A DNA stretch of 64,000 bases. It comes from Allomuricauda sp. (lineage in GTDB: Bacteria > Bacteroidota > Bacteroidia > Flavobacteriales > Flavobacteriaceae). Position numbers and translations under genes: made by a program. The notes under the pieces were generated by a model that was given only the letters and a program-made list of their open reading frames with translations, was not told the origin of the DNA and did not search any database. The number at the start of each line of letters is the position of its first letter. The first letter of the stretch is position 1. The stretch spans positions 310,001 through 374,000 of the forward strand of contig NZ_JANQLX010000003.1 in assembly GCF_028280385.1 (NCBI RefSeq), written 5' to 3'. Below are positions 19,903-30,008 of this stretch, in pieces.

Positions 19903-20040
19903 ACCACACTACTCTGGTTTACAGCTGTTTTGGTGAATTGTATGCATTGATCTTTTTACTTCGGTTATTGGTCGAATTTTTGTAGTGAAATTCTAACGAT
20001 CTAGGTAGTTTAAGGTCCAACTTGTTTAATTCACCTGAGC

Positions 20041-22398
20041 ATGCCCGTAACCAAAACTTCAAGAAGAAATATCTTCTGGATATCTAAATGTGTTGTTCTT
20101 GTCTTTGCCCTCTTCATGGTGGGGTGCCAAGGCAAAAAAGACCAATATGCTTCAATATCGGACAATGGTGCCCCGGTACAGATTCCCGATTCGGTAGATT
20201 TTTCATTCCATATCAAGCCTATTCTTTCCGATCGTTGTTTTGCCTGTCATGGTCCGGATAAGAATGCAATTGAAGGCGGTCTTTCCTTGAACAAGGCCGA
20301 AGATGCCTACGCGGCCCTTGGTGAAGAAAAGGATCATTATGCCATTGTGCCCGGGGATTTGGAAAACAGTGAATTGGTGCATAGGATTTTCAGTGAGGAC
20401 CCCAATCTTGTTATGCCACCTCCGGAGTCTAACCTAACCCTTTCTTCCTACGAAAAAGAACTTTTAAAAAAATGGATAGCACAGGGAGCGGTGTATAAAA
20501 AACATTGGGCTTTTGTTCCTCCCAAGGAACAAGCGGTGCCAATTATTGAAAATGATTCTTGGAGCCAAAACGAAATTGACAAGTTTGTACTTAAAAAAAT
20601 ACAGGAGAAAGGTTTTGAGCCCTCAGAAAGAGCGGCAAAGGAACAGCTGATTCGCCGCACCTATTTTGGTATTACAGGATTGCCTCCCAATGTGCAACAG
20701 GTACAAAGTTTTTTGGAGGATGAATCCCCCAACGCTTTTGAAAACATTGTGGATTCCTTATTGCAGACCAAGGACTATGCGGAATATATGGCGGCCGATT
20801 GGATGGATGTTGCCAGGTATGCGGATACGCATGGGTATCAAGATGATTTTGAACGAATCATGTGGCCTTGGCGCGATTGGGTCATACACGCTTTCGATAA
20901 AAACATGCCCTATGATCAATTTGTAACCTATCAGTTGGCGGGCGATATGCTGCCCAATGCCACCAAGGAATCCATTTTGGCGACCGGTTTTAATAGAAAT
21001 CATAAAATCACCGCAGAAGGTGGCGTTATTCCAGAGGAATATAGAGTTGAATACGTGGAAGACCGAACCAATACATTTGGAACGGCTTTTCTGGGCCTTA
21101 CCCTGGAATGTTCCCGTTGCCATGATCATAAATATGACCCTGTAAGTCAAGAAGAACATTTTCAGCTTTTCAGCTTTTTCAATAACGTGGATGAAGATGG
21201 ACTTATGGCCGGAGCCCAGGTCATACCCAAGCCGTATATGACCATTACGGAAAAAGAAGCTAATGGCGTACTGGACTTTGTAAATCTGACCCATAATTCA
21301 ATGTCCGAGGTAAAAGTGATGATCATGGAGGATATGTCGGAGCCACGGGACGCCTTTGTGCTCAACCGAGGTGCTTATGACCAACCTACAGACCAGGTTT
21401 TTCCTGCAACCCCGGAGGCTATAATGCCTTTTCCAGAAGAATTTCCAAAGAACAGACTGGGACTCTCAAAATGGTTGTTCCATGAAGACAATCCTCTTAC
21501 GGCCCGTGTTGCGGTCAACCGTATCTGGCAGCGTATGTTTGGTAAGGGACTGGTGGAGAGCTCATATGATTTTGGGAATCAGGGAGCCCTGCCTTCCCAT
21601 CCAGAATTGCTGGATTATTTAGCGGTCAAATTTAGGACCGAAGGTTGGGATATCAAACAGATGATGAAATACATGGCCATGTCCGCTACATTCCAACAGC
21701 GAAGTGAAATATCGGATGAAATGCGGGAATTAGATCCAGAGAATACCTTTTTGGCCAGGGCCAACCGATTGCGATTGGGGGCAGAGATGATTCGGGACCA
21801 GGCCCTAAAATTAAGTGGACTGCTCAACCCGGAAGTTGGTGGCCCCAGCGTGAAACCCTATCAGCCGGAAGGCATCTGGGAGGAAACCACGGGAGGTGGT
21901 GGTGGAAGCACGGCAAGATATGTTCAAAGCGAAGGAAAGGACTTGTATCGCAAAAGCCTGTATACCTTCTGGAAACGGACAGTACCCCCTCCTAGTATGA
22001 TGACCTTTGATGCATCATCAAGGGACCTGTGCACCGTTAAACGGCAAGAGACCAATACCCCTTTGCAGGCTTTGGTATTGCTCAACGACCCCCAATTGAT
22101 TGAAGCGGCAAGGGCCATGGCGTCTACCGCTCTCAAGACAGGCGAAGTTGAGGACCAAATCCGATTTGTTTTTCAAAATGCTACCTCCAGATCCCCGGAT
22201 GAAGAAGAATTGGCAGTGCTGAAAAGTTTTTACTCGAGCACCTTGGAAAAAATAGAAGCTGGCGAGATTATCCCCGAGGAATATCTGTCCATAGGCGAAT
22301 TTAAGCCGCAGATAGAAGTATCTCCCGAGACCCTTACAGCCCTTACGCTGACAACCCAGACCATATTCAATTTGGATGAAACCATAACAAGAGGATAA
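20041..22398 (+). CDS. PSCyt1-DUF1549-DUF1553 cytochrome-like lipoprotein
   Basis: 785 residues with a lipoprotein signal (FMVGC, Cys about 29). Residues about 52-145 form a PSCyt1 cytochrome-c-like module with the heme motif CFACH (Cys66, Cys69, His70) and a downstream VMPPPES that could supply the Met ligand. DUF1549/PSCyt2 follows (about 165-370: [31 protein letters not shown]) with a second Cxx[13 protein letters not shown] (Cys357-His361). The C-terminal part is DUF1553/PSD1 ([69 protein letters not shown]). These proteins are abundant in Planctomycetes and Verrucomicrobia and their biochemical role is not firmly established. First gene of a five-gene operon; the next gene follows after two bases. 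Confidence 0.92.
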   Translation: MPVTKTSRRNIFWISKCVVLVFALFMVGCQGKKDQYASISDNGAPVQIPDSVDFSFHIKPILSDRCFACHGPDKNAIEGGLSLNKAEDAYAALGEEKDHYAIVPGDLENSELVHRIFSEDPNLVMPPPESNLTLSSYEKELLKKWIAQGAVYKKHWAFVPPKEQAVPIIENDSWSQNEIDKFVLKKIQEKGFEPSERAAKEQLIRRTYFGITGLPPNVQQVQSFLEDESPNAFENIVDSLLQTKDYAEYMAADWMDVARYADTHGYQDDFERIMWPWRDWVIHAFDKNMPYDQFVTYQLAGDMLPNATKESILATGFNRNHKITAEGGVIPEEYRVEYVEDRTNTFGTAFLGLTLECSRCHDHKYDPVSQEEHFQLFSFFNNVDEDGLMAGAQVIPKPYMTITEKEANGVLDFVNLTHNSMSEVKVMIMEDMSEPRDAFVLNRGAYDQPTDQVFPATPEAIMPFPEEFPKNRLGLSKWLFHEDNPLTARVAVNRIWQRMFGKGLVESSYDFGNQGALPSHPELLDYLAVKFRTEGWDIKQMMKYMAMSATFQQRSEISDEMRELDPENTFLARANRLRLGAEMIRDQALKLSGLLNPEVGGPSVKPYQPEGIWEETTGGGGGSTARYVQSEGKDLYRKSLYTFWKRTVPPPSMMTFDASSRDLCTVKRQETNTPLQALVLLNDPQLIEAARAMASTALKTGEVEDQIRFVFQNATSRSPDEEELAVLKSFYSSTLEKIEAGEIIPEEYLSIGEFKPQIEVSPETLTALTLTTQTIFNLDETITRG

Positions 22399-22400
22399 TC

Positions 22401-23891
22401 ATGAGCGAAAAGAAAATATTGGCCGACAATGCCTTGAACATGAACCGAAGGGCATTTCTAGGAAAGTCTGCCCTTGGGGTGGGCGGTATGGCATTGGGCT
22501 CCTTACTTGGCTGTAATTTTTATAGAAAAGAAGGTGAGCTCCTGACCAAAGCTGATAATCCAATGGGAATAAGGGGCATCTTGCATTCACCTCACCATGC
22601 GGCCAAGATAAAACGGGTGATTTATCTGTTCCAGAGTGGAGGTCCTTCGCATTTGGAGTTATTTGATTATAAACCGCTGCTCAATAAGCGAAGGGGGGAA
22701 GATTTGCCAGAGTCTATCCGCAATGGCCAACGTTTGACCGGAATGACATCGGGCCAGGACAGTTTTCCCCTGGTGGGATCTCAATTCGAGTTTCATCAAC
22801 ATGGAACAAACGGGACATGGATCAGTGATCTTCTTCCTTACACCGCAAAAATGGCCGATGACATTTGCGTGATCAATTCCATGTTCACCGAAGCCATCAA
22901 CCACGATCCCGCCGTGACCTTTTTCCAAACAGGATCGCAACAACCGGGAAGACCCAGTATTGGTTCTTGGCTCAGTTACGGTCTGGGAAGTGAAAATAAA
23001 AACCTGCCGGCATTTACGGTGCTGTTATCCCGCGGCAGCGGAAGACCCAATGGTCAACCATTGTATACACGCTTGTGGGGCAATGGATTCTTGCATTCAC
23101 TGCATCAAGGAGTGCAGTTTAGGGCGGCAAAGGATCCCGTGCTGTATTTGAACGATCCACAAGGAATTTCCAAATCTGCCAAACGGGCCATTTTAGATAA
23201 TCTAGCCGAATTGAATGAGAAGCAATACAAGGAGTTTGGGGATGATGAGATCCAAAGTAGGATCGCCCAATACGAAATGGCCTATAGAATGCAGACCTCG
23301 GTACCGGAGGTGATGAATACTGACAACGAACCAGACTATATCTATAAAATGTACGGGGCGGACGCCAAGATTCCGGGGACGTACGCAGCCAATTGCTTAC
23401 TTGCCCGTCGATTGGCGGAGCAGGATGTACGCTTTATCCAATTGTACCATATGGGCTGGGACCAACATGAAAACCTGCCAGGGGCCATTTCCAAACAAGC
23501 GAAGGATGTGGACCAGGCTTCTGCTGCTCTGGTGGCCGATCTAAAACAAAGGGGCATGCTGGATGATACCTTGGTGATCTGGGGCGGGGAGTTTGGCCGT
23601 ACCAACTATTCACAAGGAATTTTGACTGATACCAATTACGGTAGGGACCATCATCCTAGATGCTTTTCCATTTGGCTTGCCGGTGGAGGGATTAAACCGG
23701 GAATCGTTTATGGGCAAACGGACGATTTTGGATATAACATCACGGAAAATCCGGTTCACGTACATGATTTCCAGGCAACCCTGTTGCACCTACTGGGGAT
23801 AGACCATGAGCGACTGACCTACAAATACCAGGGACGTAGATTTAGATTAACAGACGTGGAAGGACACGTTGTAAAAGATATTTTGGCATGA
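22401..23891 (+). CDS. DUF1501 family exported protein
   Basis: 496 residues. [20 protein letters not shown] from about residue 14 is a Tat-like signal (twin Arg), followed by LLGC, which could also be a lipobox; an internal start at that Met is possible. DUF1501 (PF07394) hallmarks are [80 protein letters not shown] and [15 protein letters not shown]. The family has the alkaline-phosphatase/sulfatase-like fold, and DUF1501 genes routinely pair with the DUF1549/DUF1553 gene that precedes it here. No substrate is known to me. It overlaps the following gene by 4 bases. Confidence 0.93.
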   Translation: MSEKKILADNALNMNRRAFLGKSALGVGGMALGSLLGCNFYRKEGELLTKADNPMGIRGILHSPHHAAKIKRVIYLFQSGGPSHLELFDYKPLLNKRRGEDLPESIRNGQRLTGMTSGQDSFPLVGSQFEFHQHGTNGTWISDLLPYTAKMADDICVINSMFTEAINHDPAVTFFQTGSQQPGRPSIGSWLSYGLGSENKNLPAFTVLLSRGSGRPNGQPLYTRLWGNGFLHSLHQGVQFRAAKDPVLYLNDPQGISKSAKRAILDNLAELNEKQYKEFGDDEIQSRIAQYEMAYRMQTSVPEVMNTDNEPDYIYKMYGADAKIPGTYAANCLLARRLAEQDVRFIQLYHMGWDQHENLPGAISKQAKDVDQASAALVADLKQRGMLDDTLVIWGGEFGRTNYSQGILTDTNYGRDHHPRCFSIWLAGGGIKPGIVYGQTDDFGYNITENPVHVHDFQATLLHLLGIDHERLTYKYQGRRFRLTDVEGHVVKDILA

Positions 23892-24925
23892 TGCGTAGAA
23901 GAAAATTTTTGGAACAAAGCGGATGGGCAACCCTTGGTGTAGCAGCCTTGGGGTCGATGTCTTTCTCTGAAAAATGGTTGCAGGATGCAGTCATTGGACA
24001 TGGCTCGCATAAATACAAGGTGGACCTTAATTGGGGCAAACTCAACAGCAAACAGTTTCCGGTAAAGGACTGTCATGAAATGGTCCAGGATGCCAAGGGC
24101 AGAATCATATTGCTGACCAACCACACCCAGAACAATATCCTCATTTATGATCGCTCAGGTAAGCTGTTGGATTCATGGGGCACGGAATATCCTGGCGGGC
24201 ATGGACTCACCCTTCACGATGAAAATGGGGAGGAATTTTTGTATATCTGTGATAACAATCGGCATGAGGTGATCAAAACCACGTTGGACGGGAAAGTAAT
24301 TCAGGTGTTCCCTTTTCCAAAAGAAAGCGGTAAGTATGAAAAAAAGGAAGCCTACATTCCTACAGAAACGGCCATTGCCAGCAATGGTGATATCTATGTG
24401 GCAGATGGTTACGGCTCACAATACATTACACATTACGATGCCAAGGGGCGCATCAAAAACATATTTGGGGGCAAGGGTGAAGAAGCCCATCATTTTAACA
24501 ATGCCCATGGAATTTGCATTGACGATAGAGATCCTTCAAATCCGATTCTCTTGATTACCGCTCGACAGCAAAACAAGTTGAAACGCTTTTCAATGGATGG
24601 GGAATATTTGGATTCCATTGATCTTCCGGGAGCCTATATCTGCCGACCTGTTATTCACAACAATCACGTATACTTGGCTACCATTTGGTCTGGGGATGGA
24701 TCGGAGGGAACAGGCTTTGTTTCTATTTTGGATGCCAACAACAAACTCATATCCGCACCAGGAGGAAGTGTCCCTACGTATGAAAACGGCAGTTTGAACC
24801 CGATGCACCAAACCTTGAAAATATTTAGGCATCCGCATGATGTTTGCATTGATGATGATGAAAACATCTATGTGGCCCAATGGAATTCCTATGCCACCTA
24901 TCCCATAAAATTGTCCAGGGTATGA
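23888..24925 (+). CDS. Exported NHL/six-bladed beta-propeller protein
   Basis: 345 residues. The N-terminus [20 protein letters not shown] is a Tat-type signal (RRRKFL). The rest is a run of NHL-like blades: [75 protein letters not shown] and [17 protein letters not shown]. Repeated His-Gly/His-Asp at blade starts resemble the lyase part of peptidyl-glycine amidating enzymes, but catalysis is not shown. The gene overlaps its upstream neighbour by 4 bases and the downstream one by 4 (ATGA), so all three should be made in step. It probably works as an exported partner of the cytochrome/DUF1501 pair. Confidence 0.85.
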   Translation: MMRRRKFLEQSGWATLGVAALGSMSFSEKWLQDAVIGHGSHKYKVDLNWGKLNSKQFPVKDCHEMVQDAKGRIILLTNHTQNNILIYDRSGKLLDSWGTEYPGGHGLTLHDENGEEFLYICDNNRHEVIKTTLDGKVIQVFPFPKESGKYEKKEAYIPTETAIASNGDIYVADGYGSQYITHYDAKGRIKNIFGGKGEEAHHFNNAHGICIDDRDPSNPILLITARQQNKLKRFSMDGEYLDSIDLPGAYICRPVIHNNHVYLATIWSGDGSEGTGFVSILDANNKLISAPGGSVPTYENGSLNPMHQTLKIFRHPHDVCIDDDENIYVAQWNSYATYPIKLSRV

Positions 24926-25773
24926 TGAAACCAAAATGGTTTACAATGCCAGTCCTAAGAAAACTGTTAAATGGTATTGGCTTGTTGTTGGTAGGACTGG
25001 GAGGTGTTTGTTTGACCTCCTGCCAATCCAAAAATGTGAATTTCCTGAAGCAAGACGCCATACAATTGGCTCCCCCCAGAATCATTGTGGACTCTTCCTT
25101 GTTCAATCAGAGTGCCACGCTTCATGTTCGTTTGGATGAAGCAGATGCCGAACTTCGGTACACCCTGGATGGGAATCCGGTAACTACCAACGCCACTTTG
25201 TATACCGAACCTGTGGTATTGGACAAAACAACACCAATACGCGTTAAAGCATTTCATCCGAAATTTACCGCCAGTGAAGAGCAGGAATTGACCGTTCGAA
25301 AGTTGGAACGGGATATTTCACAAGCTACAGTAAAAGTAACACCTGACCCACATGCCAACTACCCCGGGGAAGGAGCAAAAAGCTTACACGATGGACTTAA
25401 GGGAACCACTAATTTCAGACAAGGAAAATATTGGTTGGGTTTTCAGTCCGAACAGATTACGGTAACCATGGGATTCAAGGAAGATACTCCAATACAAAAA
25501 CTAATCTTGGGCACTTTGCGGGACCAAGGTTCATGGATTTTTGTGCCCCATTCCATTACGGTTGGCTCCAATGGTATTGAGGTTGGTTCTGTGGTACTGG
25601 ATGAAAGCACCAAGGAGGGTCCCAAAGAACTCCGGTTTATTGATATCCCCATAGAAAAAGAAATTAATCAAGAAATCACCATAACCATAAATTCATTATC
25701 CGAAATTCCAGAATGGCACCCAGGAAAAGGAACGCTGCCTTGGTTTTTTATTGATGAGATCATGGTAGAATAA
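24922..25773 (+). CDS. Lipoprotein with Fn3-associated and F5/8-type C-like modules
   Basis: 283 residues from ATG 24922 (a second ATG at 24925 is equally possible; a longer frame from 24880 overlaps the propeller gene and is unlikely). The lipoprotein signal ends CLTSC. Residues about 50-135 look like a chitobiase C-terminal/Fn3-associated module (LHVRLDEADAELRYTLDGNP, TPIRVKAFHP). The last 145 residues form a galactose-binding-like sandwich (LHDGLKGTTNFRQGKYWLGF, WIFVPHSITVGSNG, EWHPGKGTLPWFFIDEIMVE). The same two modules end the next gene's product, so the two proteins share a binding function. Exported, probably outer-membrane or periplasmic. Confidence 0.8.
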   Translation: MMKPKWFTMPVLRKLLNGIGLLLVGLGGVCLTSCQSKNVNFLKQDAIQLAPPRIIVDSSLFNQSATLHVRLDEADAELRYTLDGNPVTTNATLYTEPVVLDKTTPIRVKAFHPKFTASEEQELTVRKLERDISQATVKVTPDPHANYPGEGAKSLHDGLKGTTNFRQGKYWLGFQSEQITVTMGFKEDTPIQKLILGTLRDQGSWIFVPHSITVGSNGIEVGSVVLDESTKEGPKELRFIDIPIEKEINQEITITINSLSEIPEWHPGKGTLPWFFIDEIMVE

Positions 25774-25782
25774 TCCATTTAA

Positions 25783-27828
25783 ATGCAACTCGGAAACTTA
25801 CATCCTTTATTGGTCCACCTACCTATTGGTATTTTGGTAATGGCCTTTCTTATGGAACTCTTTTATCGAAAGAAAGCGGACCCAAAGGACAATGGCACCA
25901 TCCTGTTTACGTTGGCCATTGGGGCGGCTAGTTCCTTTCTCTCTGTGGTTACCGGATGGTTTTTGGGAGACAATGGCGGCTATGATGAGGGATTGTTGGA
26001 CTGGCACCGGTGGTTGGCCATAGCTTTTGCCGCAGGGGCGATATTGCTATTTCTGATTAAAAGGTCAACAAAGCCCATAGCACAAAAGGCCTATATGCCT
26101 TTATTTATTGTGGTCTTGGTTCTGCTTACCTTAACCGGTCATTATGGTGGTAGTCTTACCCATGGGGAGGATTTTTTGTTTGCTGAAAAGTTTGAGGCCC
26201 CGGAAATTGAAAATGTTGAGAAGGCAGCAGTGTACGCTGATATTATCCAACCCATTATGCAGCAGAAGTGTGTGAGTTGCCATAACAGCGGCAAGGCAAA
26301 AGGGGGATTATTGCTCACTTCGGAGACCAAATTCCTGGAAGGAGGGGATTCGGGTTCCTTGCTGGACACTTTGGAACAAGAAGGAAACAGTCTCCTGATG
26401 CACCGATTGTACCTTCCTTTGGAAGAAGAAGAACATATGCCTCCCAAGGGCAAGGTTCAACTAACATCAGAAGAGCTGATGCTTTTGGACTGGTGGATGA
26501 AAAATAACAATTGCTTTGACTGCCTCGTGGAAGATTTACACCACGAGGGCAAATTGAGCACAGCTTTGGAAGCCCTGGAAAAGGATACTTCCACTCAGGC
26601 CCTGTTGGCAGAGAAAGTGGATGGGGTGCCACAGGATTTTGTTGACGAACTGTCCTTGAACAACATTTCGGCCCAACTTGTTTCCGAGGAAATGCCCTTG
26701 TTGGCCGTAAACTTTCGACAGCGAAAAGATCTTACCGCGGAAGATTTTGAACTTTTGGATAGTTACAAGGATAATGTGGTACAGATAAATTTGGGGTATA
26801 CCAATTTCGACAATGAAAAAATGAAATGGTTAAAGCCATTTAGGAACCTGATTAAACTTCAATTACAGCATACGGAAATCACCAATGAGGGAATTCAGGA
26901 TATCAAAAGGTTCAAATTTTTGGAAACTGTTAATTTGTTTGGAACCCAAATAGATGATGATGGTCTTCAACAGCTTTCCAAATTGCCCAATCTCAAGAAG
27001 ATTTACGTCTGGCAAACACCCATTACCCCGGAAGCCCTTTTAGCGTTCAAACAGGAGCACAAGGAAGTTGAGATACAGGGGCAGATTGCGGATTCGGTTT
27101 TTGCCGCCAGTATTTTGACCCCTCCGGCTATTGTTGCTGGCAAAGAGATTTTTCAAGATTCTTTACAAGTGACCCTTGAACTCTTTTTTGAAGGGGCCAA
27201 AGCGCATTACATCATAGAAAATTCCAAAAATGACACCTTGCCCAAGGAGTACACAGGTCCGTTTTATCTTAAGGAAAGTGGGCGACTCAGGGCTTTTGCC
27301 ACCATGGACGGTTGGGAGGATAGCGCAGAAAGTAGGGAGGACTTTTTAAAGGGAAACATCAAGCCTGCCAAGATTGCCCTTGCCCAACAACCCCATCCAA
27401 AATATAAGGCGCAAGGGGGCAATACCTTAATCGATTTTAAGCGTGGGAGTATCAATTTTACCGATGGGAATTGGCTGGGTTATGAAAGCAAACATATGAC
27501 CGCTACGGTGGAATTTGCTGAACCAACTGATATTTCAAGCGTTTCCGTGGGAGCTTTGTCCATGCCGCCCAATTGGATTTTCTTCCCCACTGGGTTTAGT
27601 GTTTGGGGCTCAAAAGATGGACAGTCCTACCAGAAGTTGAAGACCTTGAAATTACCAAAACAAGAACCTTCGGCCGATCGGGAACGCAATGTTTATGATA
27701 TCGCGTTTGACCCCGTAACCCTCAAAAAGGTTCGGATTTTGGTGCAAAGTCCCCTTAAAAATCCGGATTGGCACCCTGTTCCAGGAGGAAATAGTTTTAT
27801 TTTCCTGGATGAATTGGTGTTTAACTAG
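25783..27828 (+). CDS. Multidomain membrane cytochrome: DUF2231-PSCyt1-LRR-Fn3-associated-F5/8C
   Basis: 681 residues. Residues 1-125 carry four membrane helices of the DUF2231 type (LHPLLVHLPIGILVMAFLME, conserved His residues, GHYGGSLTHGEDFL). Residues about 150-240 hold a PSCyt1 module with CVSCH (Cys163, Cys166, His167) and HMPPKG as likely Met ligand; a further CFDC pair follows. Leucine-rich repeats span about 330-430 (NLIKLQLQHTEITNEGIQDI, FLETVNLFGTQIDDDGLQQL, NLKKIYVWQTPITPEALLAF). Then come an Fn3-associated module and an F5/8C-like domain homologous to the preceding lipoprotein. It is the last gene of the five-gene operon and overlaps the convergent FGE gene by 8 bases. Probably an inner-membrane redox anchor for the exported proteins; substrate unknown. 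Confidence 0.88.
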   Translation: MQLGNLHPLLVHLPIGILVMAFLMELFYRKKADPKDNGTILFTLAIGAASSFLSVVTGWFLGDNGGYDEGLLDWHRWLAIAFAAGAILLFLIKRSTKPIAQKAYMPLFIVVLVLLTLTGHYGGSLTHGEDFLFAEKFEAPEIENVEKAAVYADIIQPIMQQKCVSCHNSGKAKGGLLLTSETKFLEGGDSGSLLDTLEQEGNSLLMHRLYLPLEEEEHMPPKGKVQLTSEELMLLDWWMKNNNCFDCLVEDLHHEGKLSTALEALEKDTSTQALLAEKVDGVPQDFVDELSLNNISAQLVSEEMPLLAVNFRQRKDLTAEDFELLDSYKDNVVQINLGYTNFDNEKMKWLKPFRNLIKLQLQHTEITNEGIQDIKRFKFLETVNLFGTQIDDDGLQQLSKLPNLKKIYVWQTPITPEALLAFKQEHKEVEIQGQIADSVFAASILTPPAIVAGKEIFQDSLQVTLELFFEGAKAHYIIENSKNDTLPKEYTGPFYLKESGRLRAFATMDGWEDSAESREDFLKGNIKPAKIALAQQPHPKYKAQGGNTLIDFKRGSINFTDGNWLGYESKHMTATVEFAEPTDISSVSVGALSMPPNWIFFPTGFSVWGSKDGQSYQKLKTLKLPKQEPSADRERNVYDIAFDPVTLKKVRILVQSPLKNPDWHPVPGGNSFIFLDELVFN

Positions 27829-28957
27829 GATTCTTTTTGGCGGAAGTCGCATCCCGAACCGTACGGAATCCCAAATGTTCCATGGCAGAATCCAGACTGG
27901 TGGCCATTCTGGCCGAAACCCTGTAGCTGGCGCAATAGGACGCACTGCATAGGAAAGATCCTCCTTTAATGACCCTTTCCACGGCATATGGATTAATGCT
28001 GTTGAACGCTCTGGAAGCCCCTTGGGGATTATGTTCGGTCACGCCCTTTTCTGCCTGATCCCGGTAGTAATTGCTGTTGTACCAATCACTGGTCCATTCC
28101 CAGACATTACCGGCCATATCATAAAGGCCATATCCGTTGGCGGGATAGGACATTACCGGTGCCCTTCTGGTGTAGCCATCCGCCTCATCATTGGTTTTGG
28201 GAAATTCCCCTGTCCAGGTGTTGGCTTTTTGTGCCAGTGAAGCTACATCATTTCCCCAAAAATGGACGCCTGTGCTGTTGCCGCCCCTGGCTGCATGCTC
28301 CCATTCCGCTTCTGTGGGCAATCTACTGCCAGACCATTCACAATAGGCCAATGCATCTTCATAGGCAATATGGACCACGGGCTCGTTGTCTTTCCCCTCA
28401 ATTGAGCTTCCAGGGCCATTGGGATGTTTCCAGTCGGCGCCTATGGTCCATTTCCACCATTGGGAATAATCTTGAAGGTTGGTCACCACGCCTTCCCGAA
28501 AAATCAGTGATCCAGGCTGTAGAATGGAATCATGGGGTTTGGGAGTGCCTTCCGGGAGTTGCTTTTTCATTTCTTCCCAATCAATCTTTCGCTCTGCGAT
28601 GGTTTTATACCCGGTTTCATCCACAAATTTGGCATATTGGGCGTTGGTCACTTCTGAAATATCCATAAAAAAACCATCTACCGCGACTGCATGGCTGGGT
28701 TTTTCATGACCCATGGCCATTGGATCATTGGCCACAGCACCTTGATACAAGTTCCCACCCGGTATCCAGACCATTCCCTCTGGTATTTCCATGCCTTCGG
28801 GCATGTCAACAAGCACTGGAATGGACGTGGTCTTTTCCATTGTAGTGTCTGTGGTTTTCTCTGTTTTTGGACTGGATTTCTCCTTACATCCTATGATGCA
28901 AAGGAAAAATAACAGGGGTACAATAAATTTGGGTTTAAACAATTTTTGGGCCTTCAT
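27821..28957 (-). CDS. Formylglycine-generating enzyme (FGE/SUMF1) family lipoprotein
   Basis: 378 residues with a lipoprotein signal (LCIIGC, Cys24). The FGE-sulfatase domain (PF03781, about residues 60-370) shows MVWIPGGNLYQG, FFMDISEVTNAQYAKFV, EPVVHIAYEDALAYCEWSG, RLPTEAEWEHAARGG, YGLYDMAGNVWEWTSDWY and VIKGGSFLCSASYCASYR. Both copper-binding cysteines of true FGEs are present (Cys337 and Cys342, spaced C-x4-C), so it may really oxidise a sulfatase cysteine to formylglycine. No sulfatase gene is in the window. Other family members are non-catalytic lectin-like proteins, but those usually lack the pair. It is convergent with the cytochrome operon and lies upstream of nothing related. Confidence 0.88.
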   Translation of the reverse strand: MKAQKLFKPKFIVPLLFFLCIIGCKEKSSPKTEKTTDTTMEKTTSIPVLVDMPEGMEIPEGMVWIPGGNLYQGAVANDPMAMGHEKPSHAVAVDGFFMDISEVTNAQYAKFVDETGYKTIAERKIDWEEMKKQLPEGTPKPHDSILQPGSLIFREGVVTNLQDYSQWWKWTIGADWKHPNGPGSSIEGKDNEPVVHIAYEDALAYCEWSGSRLPTEAEWEHAARGGNSTGVHFWGNDVASLAQKANTWTGEFPKTNDEADGYTRRAPVMSYPANGYGLYDMAGNVWEWTSDWYNSNYYRDQAEKGVTEHNPQGASRAFNSINPYAVERVIKGGSFLCSASYCASYRVSARMATSLDSAMEHLGFRTVRDATSAKKNPS

Positions 28958-28967
28958 ACGAAAGTTT

Positions 28968-30008
28968 TTAGTTTTTACTATAGTGCATATTCGGCAATTC
29001 CCGCAGGCTTTTTGCTGCCATTTCCGCCGTTATGTCCCGCTGCGGATTTCCAAACATTTCATAACCCACCATAAATTTTTTAACGGTGGCCGAACGCAGT
29101 AGCGGAGGATAAAACGACATATGGAAATGCCATTCCGGATACTCCCTCCCATCCGTTGGGGCTTGATGAATGCCCGCAGAATAGGGGAAAGATACTTCAA
29201 ATAGATTATCAAATTTTATGGTTAGCTCTTTAATTATCGAAGCAAAAGAACGTTCTTCGGCATCGCTCAACAAACCTATGTGCGCATAATGTTTTCTTGG
29301 AACGATCATGGTTTCATAGGGCCAGGTGGCCCAAAAAGGAACCAAAGCCACAAAATCCGCATTTTCCAGAACAATACGTTCCTTGGCTGCAAGCTCTTGG
29401 TTTAAATAGTCACCAACAAGACTGCTTCCCTTTTCCTTGAAATAAGCGCTTTGTGTTGCCAGTTTTTTCCGCGGTTCTTCCGGGATGGACGATTGCGCCC
29501 AGATTTGTCCATGGGGATGGGGATTGCTGCATCCCATAATTTCTCCCTTGTTCTCAAATATTTGGACATGGTTGATGTGCTCCAATGCCCCCAGTTCCGC
29601 ATACTCTTTCTTCCAAAGTTTTACCACTTCGGTTATGGCATCCACCTCCATAAGCGGAAGTGTTAGGCTGTGATCCGGGGAGAAGCAGATCACCTTACAA
29701 ATACCAAGTTCTGATGCTGCTTTCAACAGTCCTTCGGAATAGCTTTCTTCCTCTCCGTCCATTACAATGGCACCAAAGTCGTTCACAAAGGAAAATGTGC
29801 TTTGGTAATTTGGATTGACCTCCCCATTGGCCCTTGTATTGGAAGGGCATAAATAGCAATTGGGGTCGTATTTCGGGCGTTGTTCCGTGGCCTGTTTTTC
29901 GGTCTTTCCCTGCCAAGGTCTTTTAGTACGATGAGGTGAAACCAGAATCCATTCCCCGGTGAGAATGTTATATCTTCTATGCGGTTGTTCCGTTAGCATT
30001 TTGGACAT
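28968..30008 (-). CDS. galT: Galactose-1-phosphate uridylyltransferase
   Basis: 346 residues, usual GalT length. It converts galactose-1-phosphate plus UDP-glucose to UDP-galactose plus glucose-1-phosphate in the Leloir pathway. Key motifs are CYLC (Cys51, Cys54, zinc), GCSNPHPHGQIWAQ with the nucleophilic His166, and WATWPYE plus IHQAPTDGREYPEWHFHMSFYPP toward the C-terminus. Its ATG overlaps the galK stop by one base (TAATG), showing translational coupling. Cytoplasmic. Confidence 0.97.
   Translation of the reverse strand: MSKMLTEQPHRRYNILTGEWILVSPHRTKRPWQGKTEKQATEQRPKYDPNCYLCPSNTRANGEVNPNYQSTFSFVNDFGAIVMDGEEESYSEGLLKAASELGICKVICFSPDHSLTLPLMEVDAITEVVKLWKKEYAELGALEHINHVQIFENKGEIMGCSNPHPHGQIWAQSSIPEEPRKKLATQSAYFKEKGSSLVGDYLNQELAAKERIVLENADFVALVPFWATWPYETMIVPRKHYAHIGLLSDAEERSFASIIKELTIKFDNLFEVSFPYSAGIHQAPTDGREYPEWHFHMSFYPPLLRSATVKKFMVGYEMFGNPQRDITAEMAAKSLRELPNMHYSKN

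Noticed and set aside
24880..24921. Upstream start for the Fn3-associated lipoprotein
   Set aside because: It overlaps the propeller gene and puts 14 residues ahead of the signal peptide; ATG 24922 gives the classical ATGA coupling.
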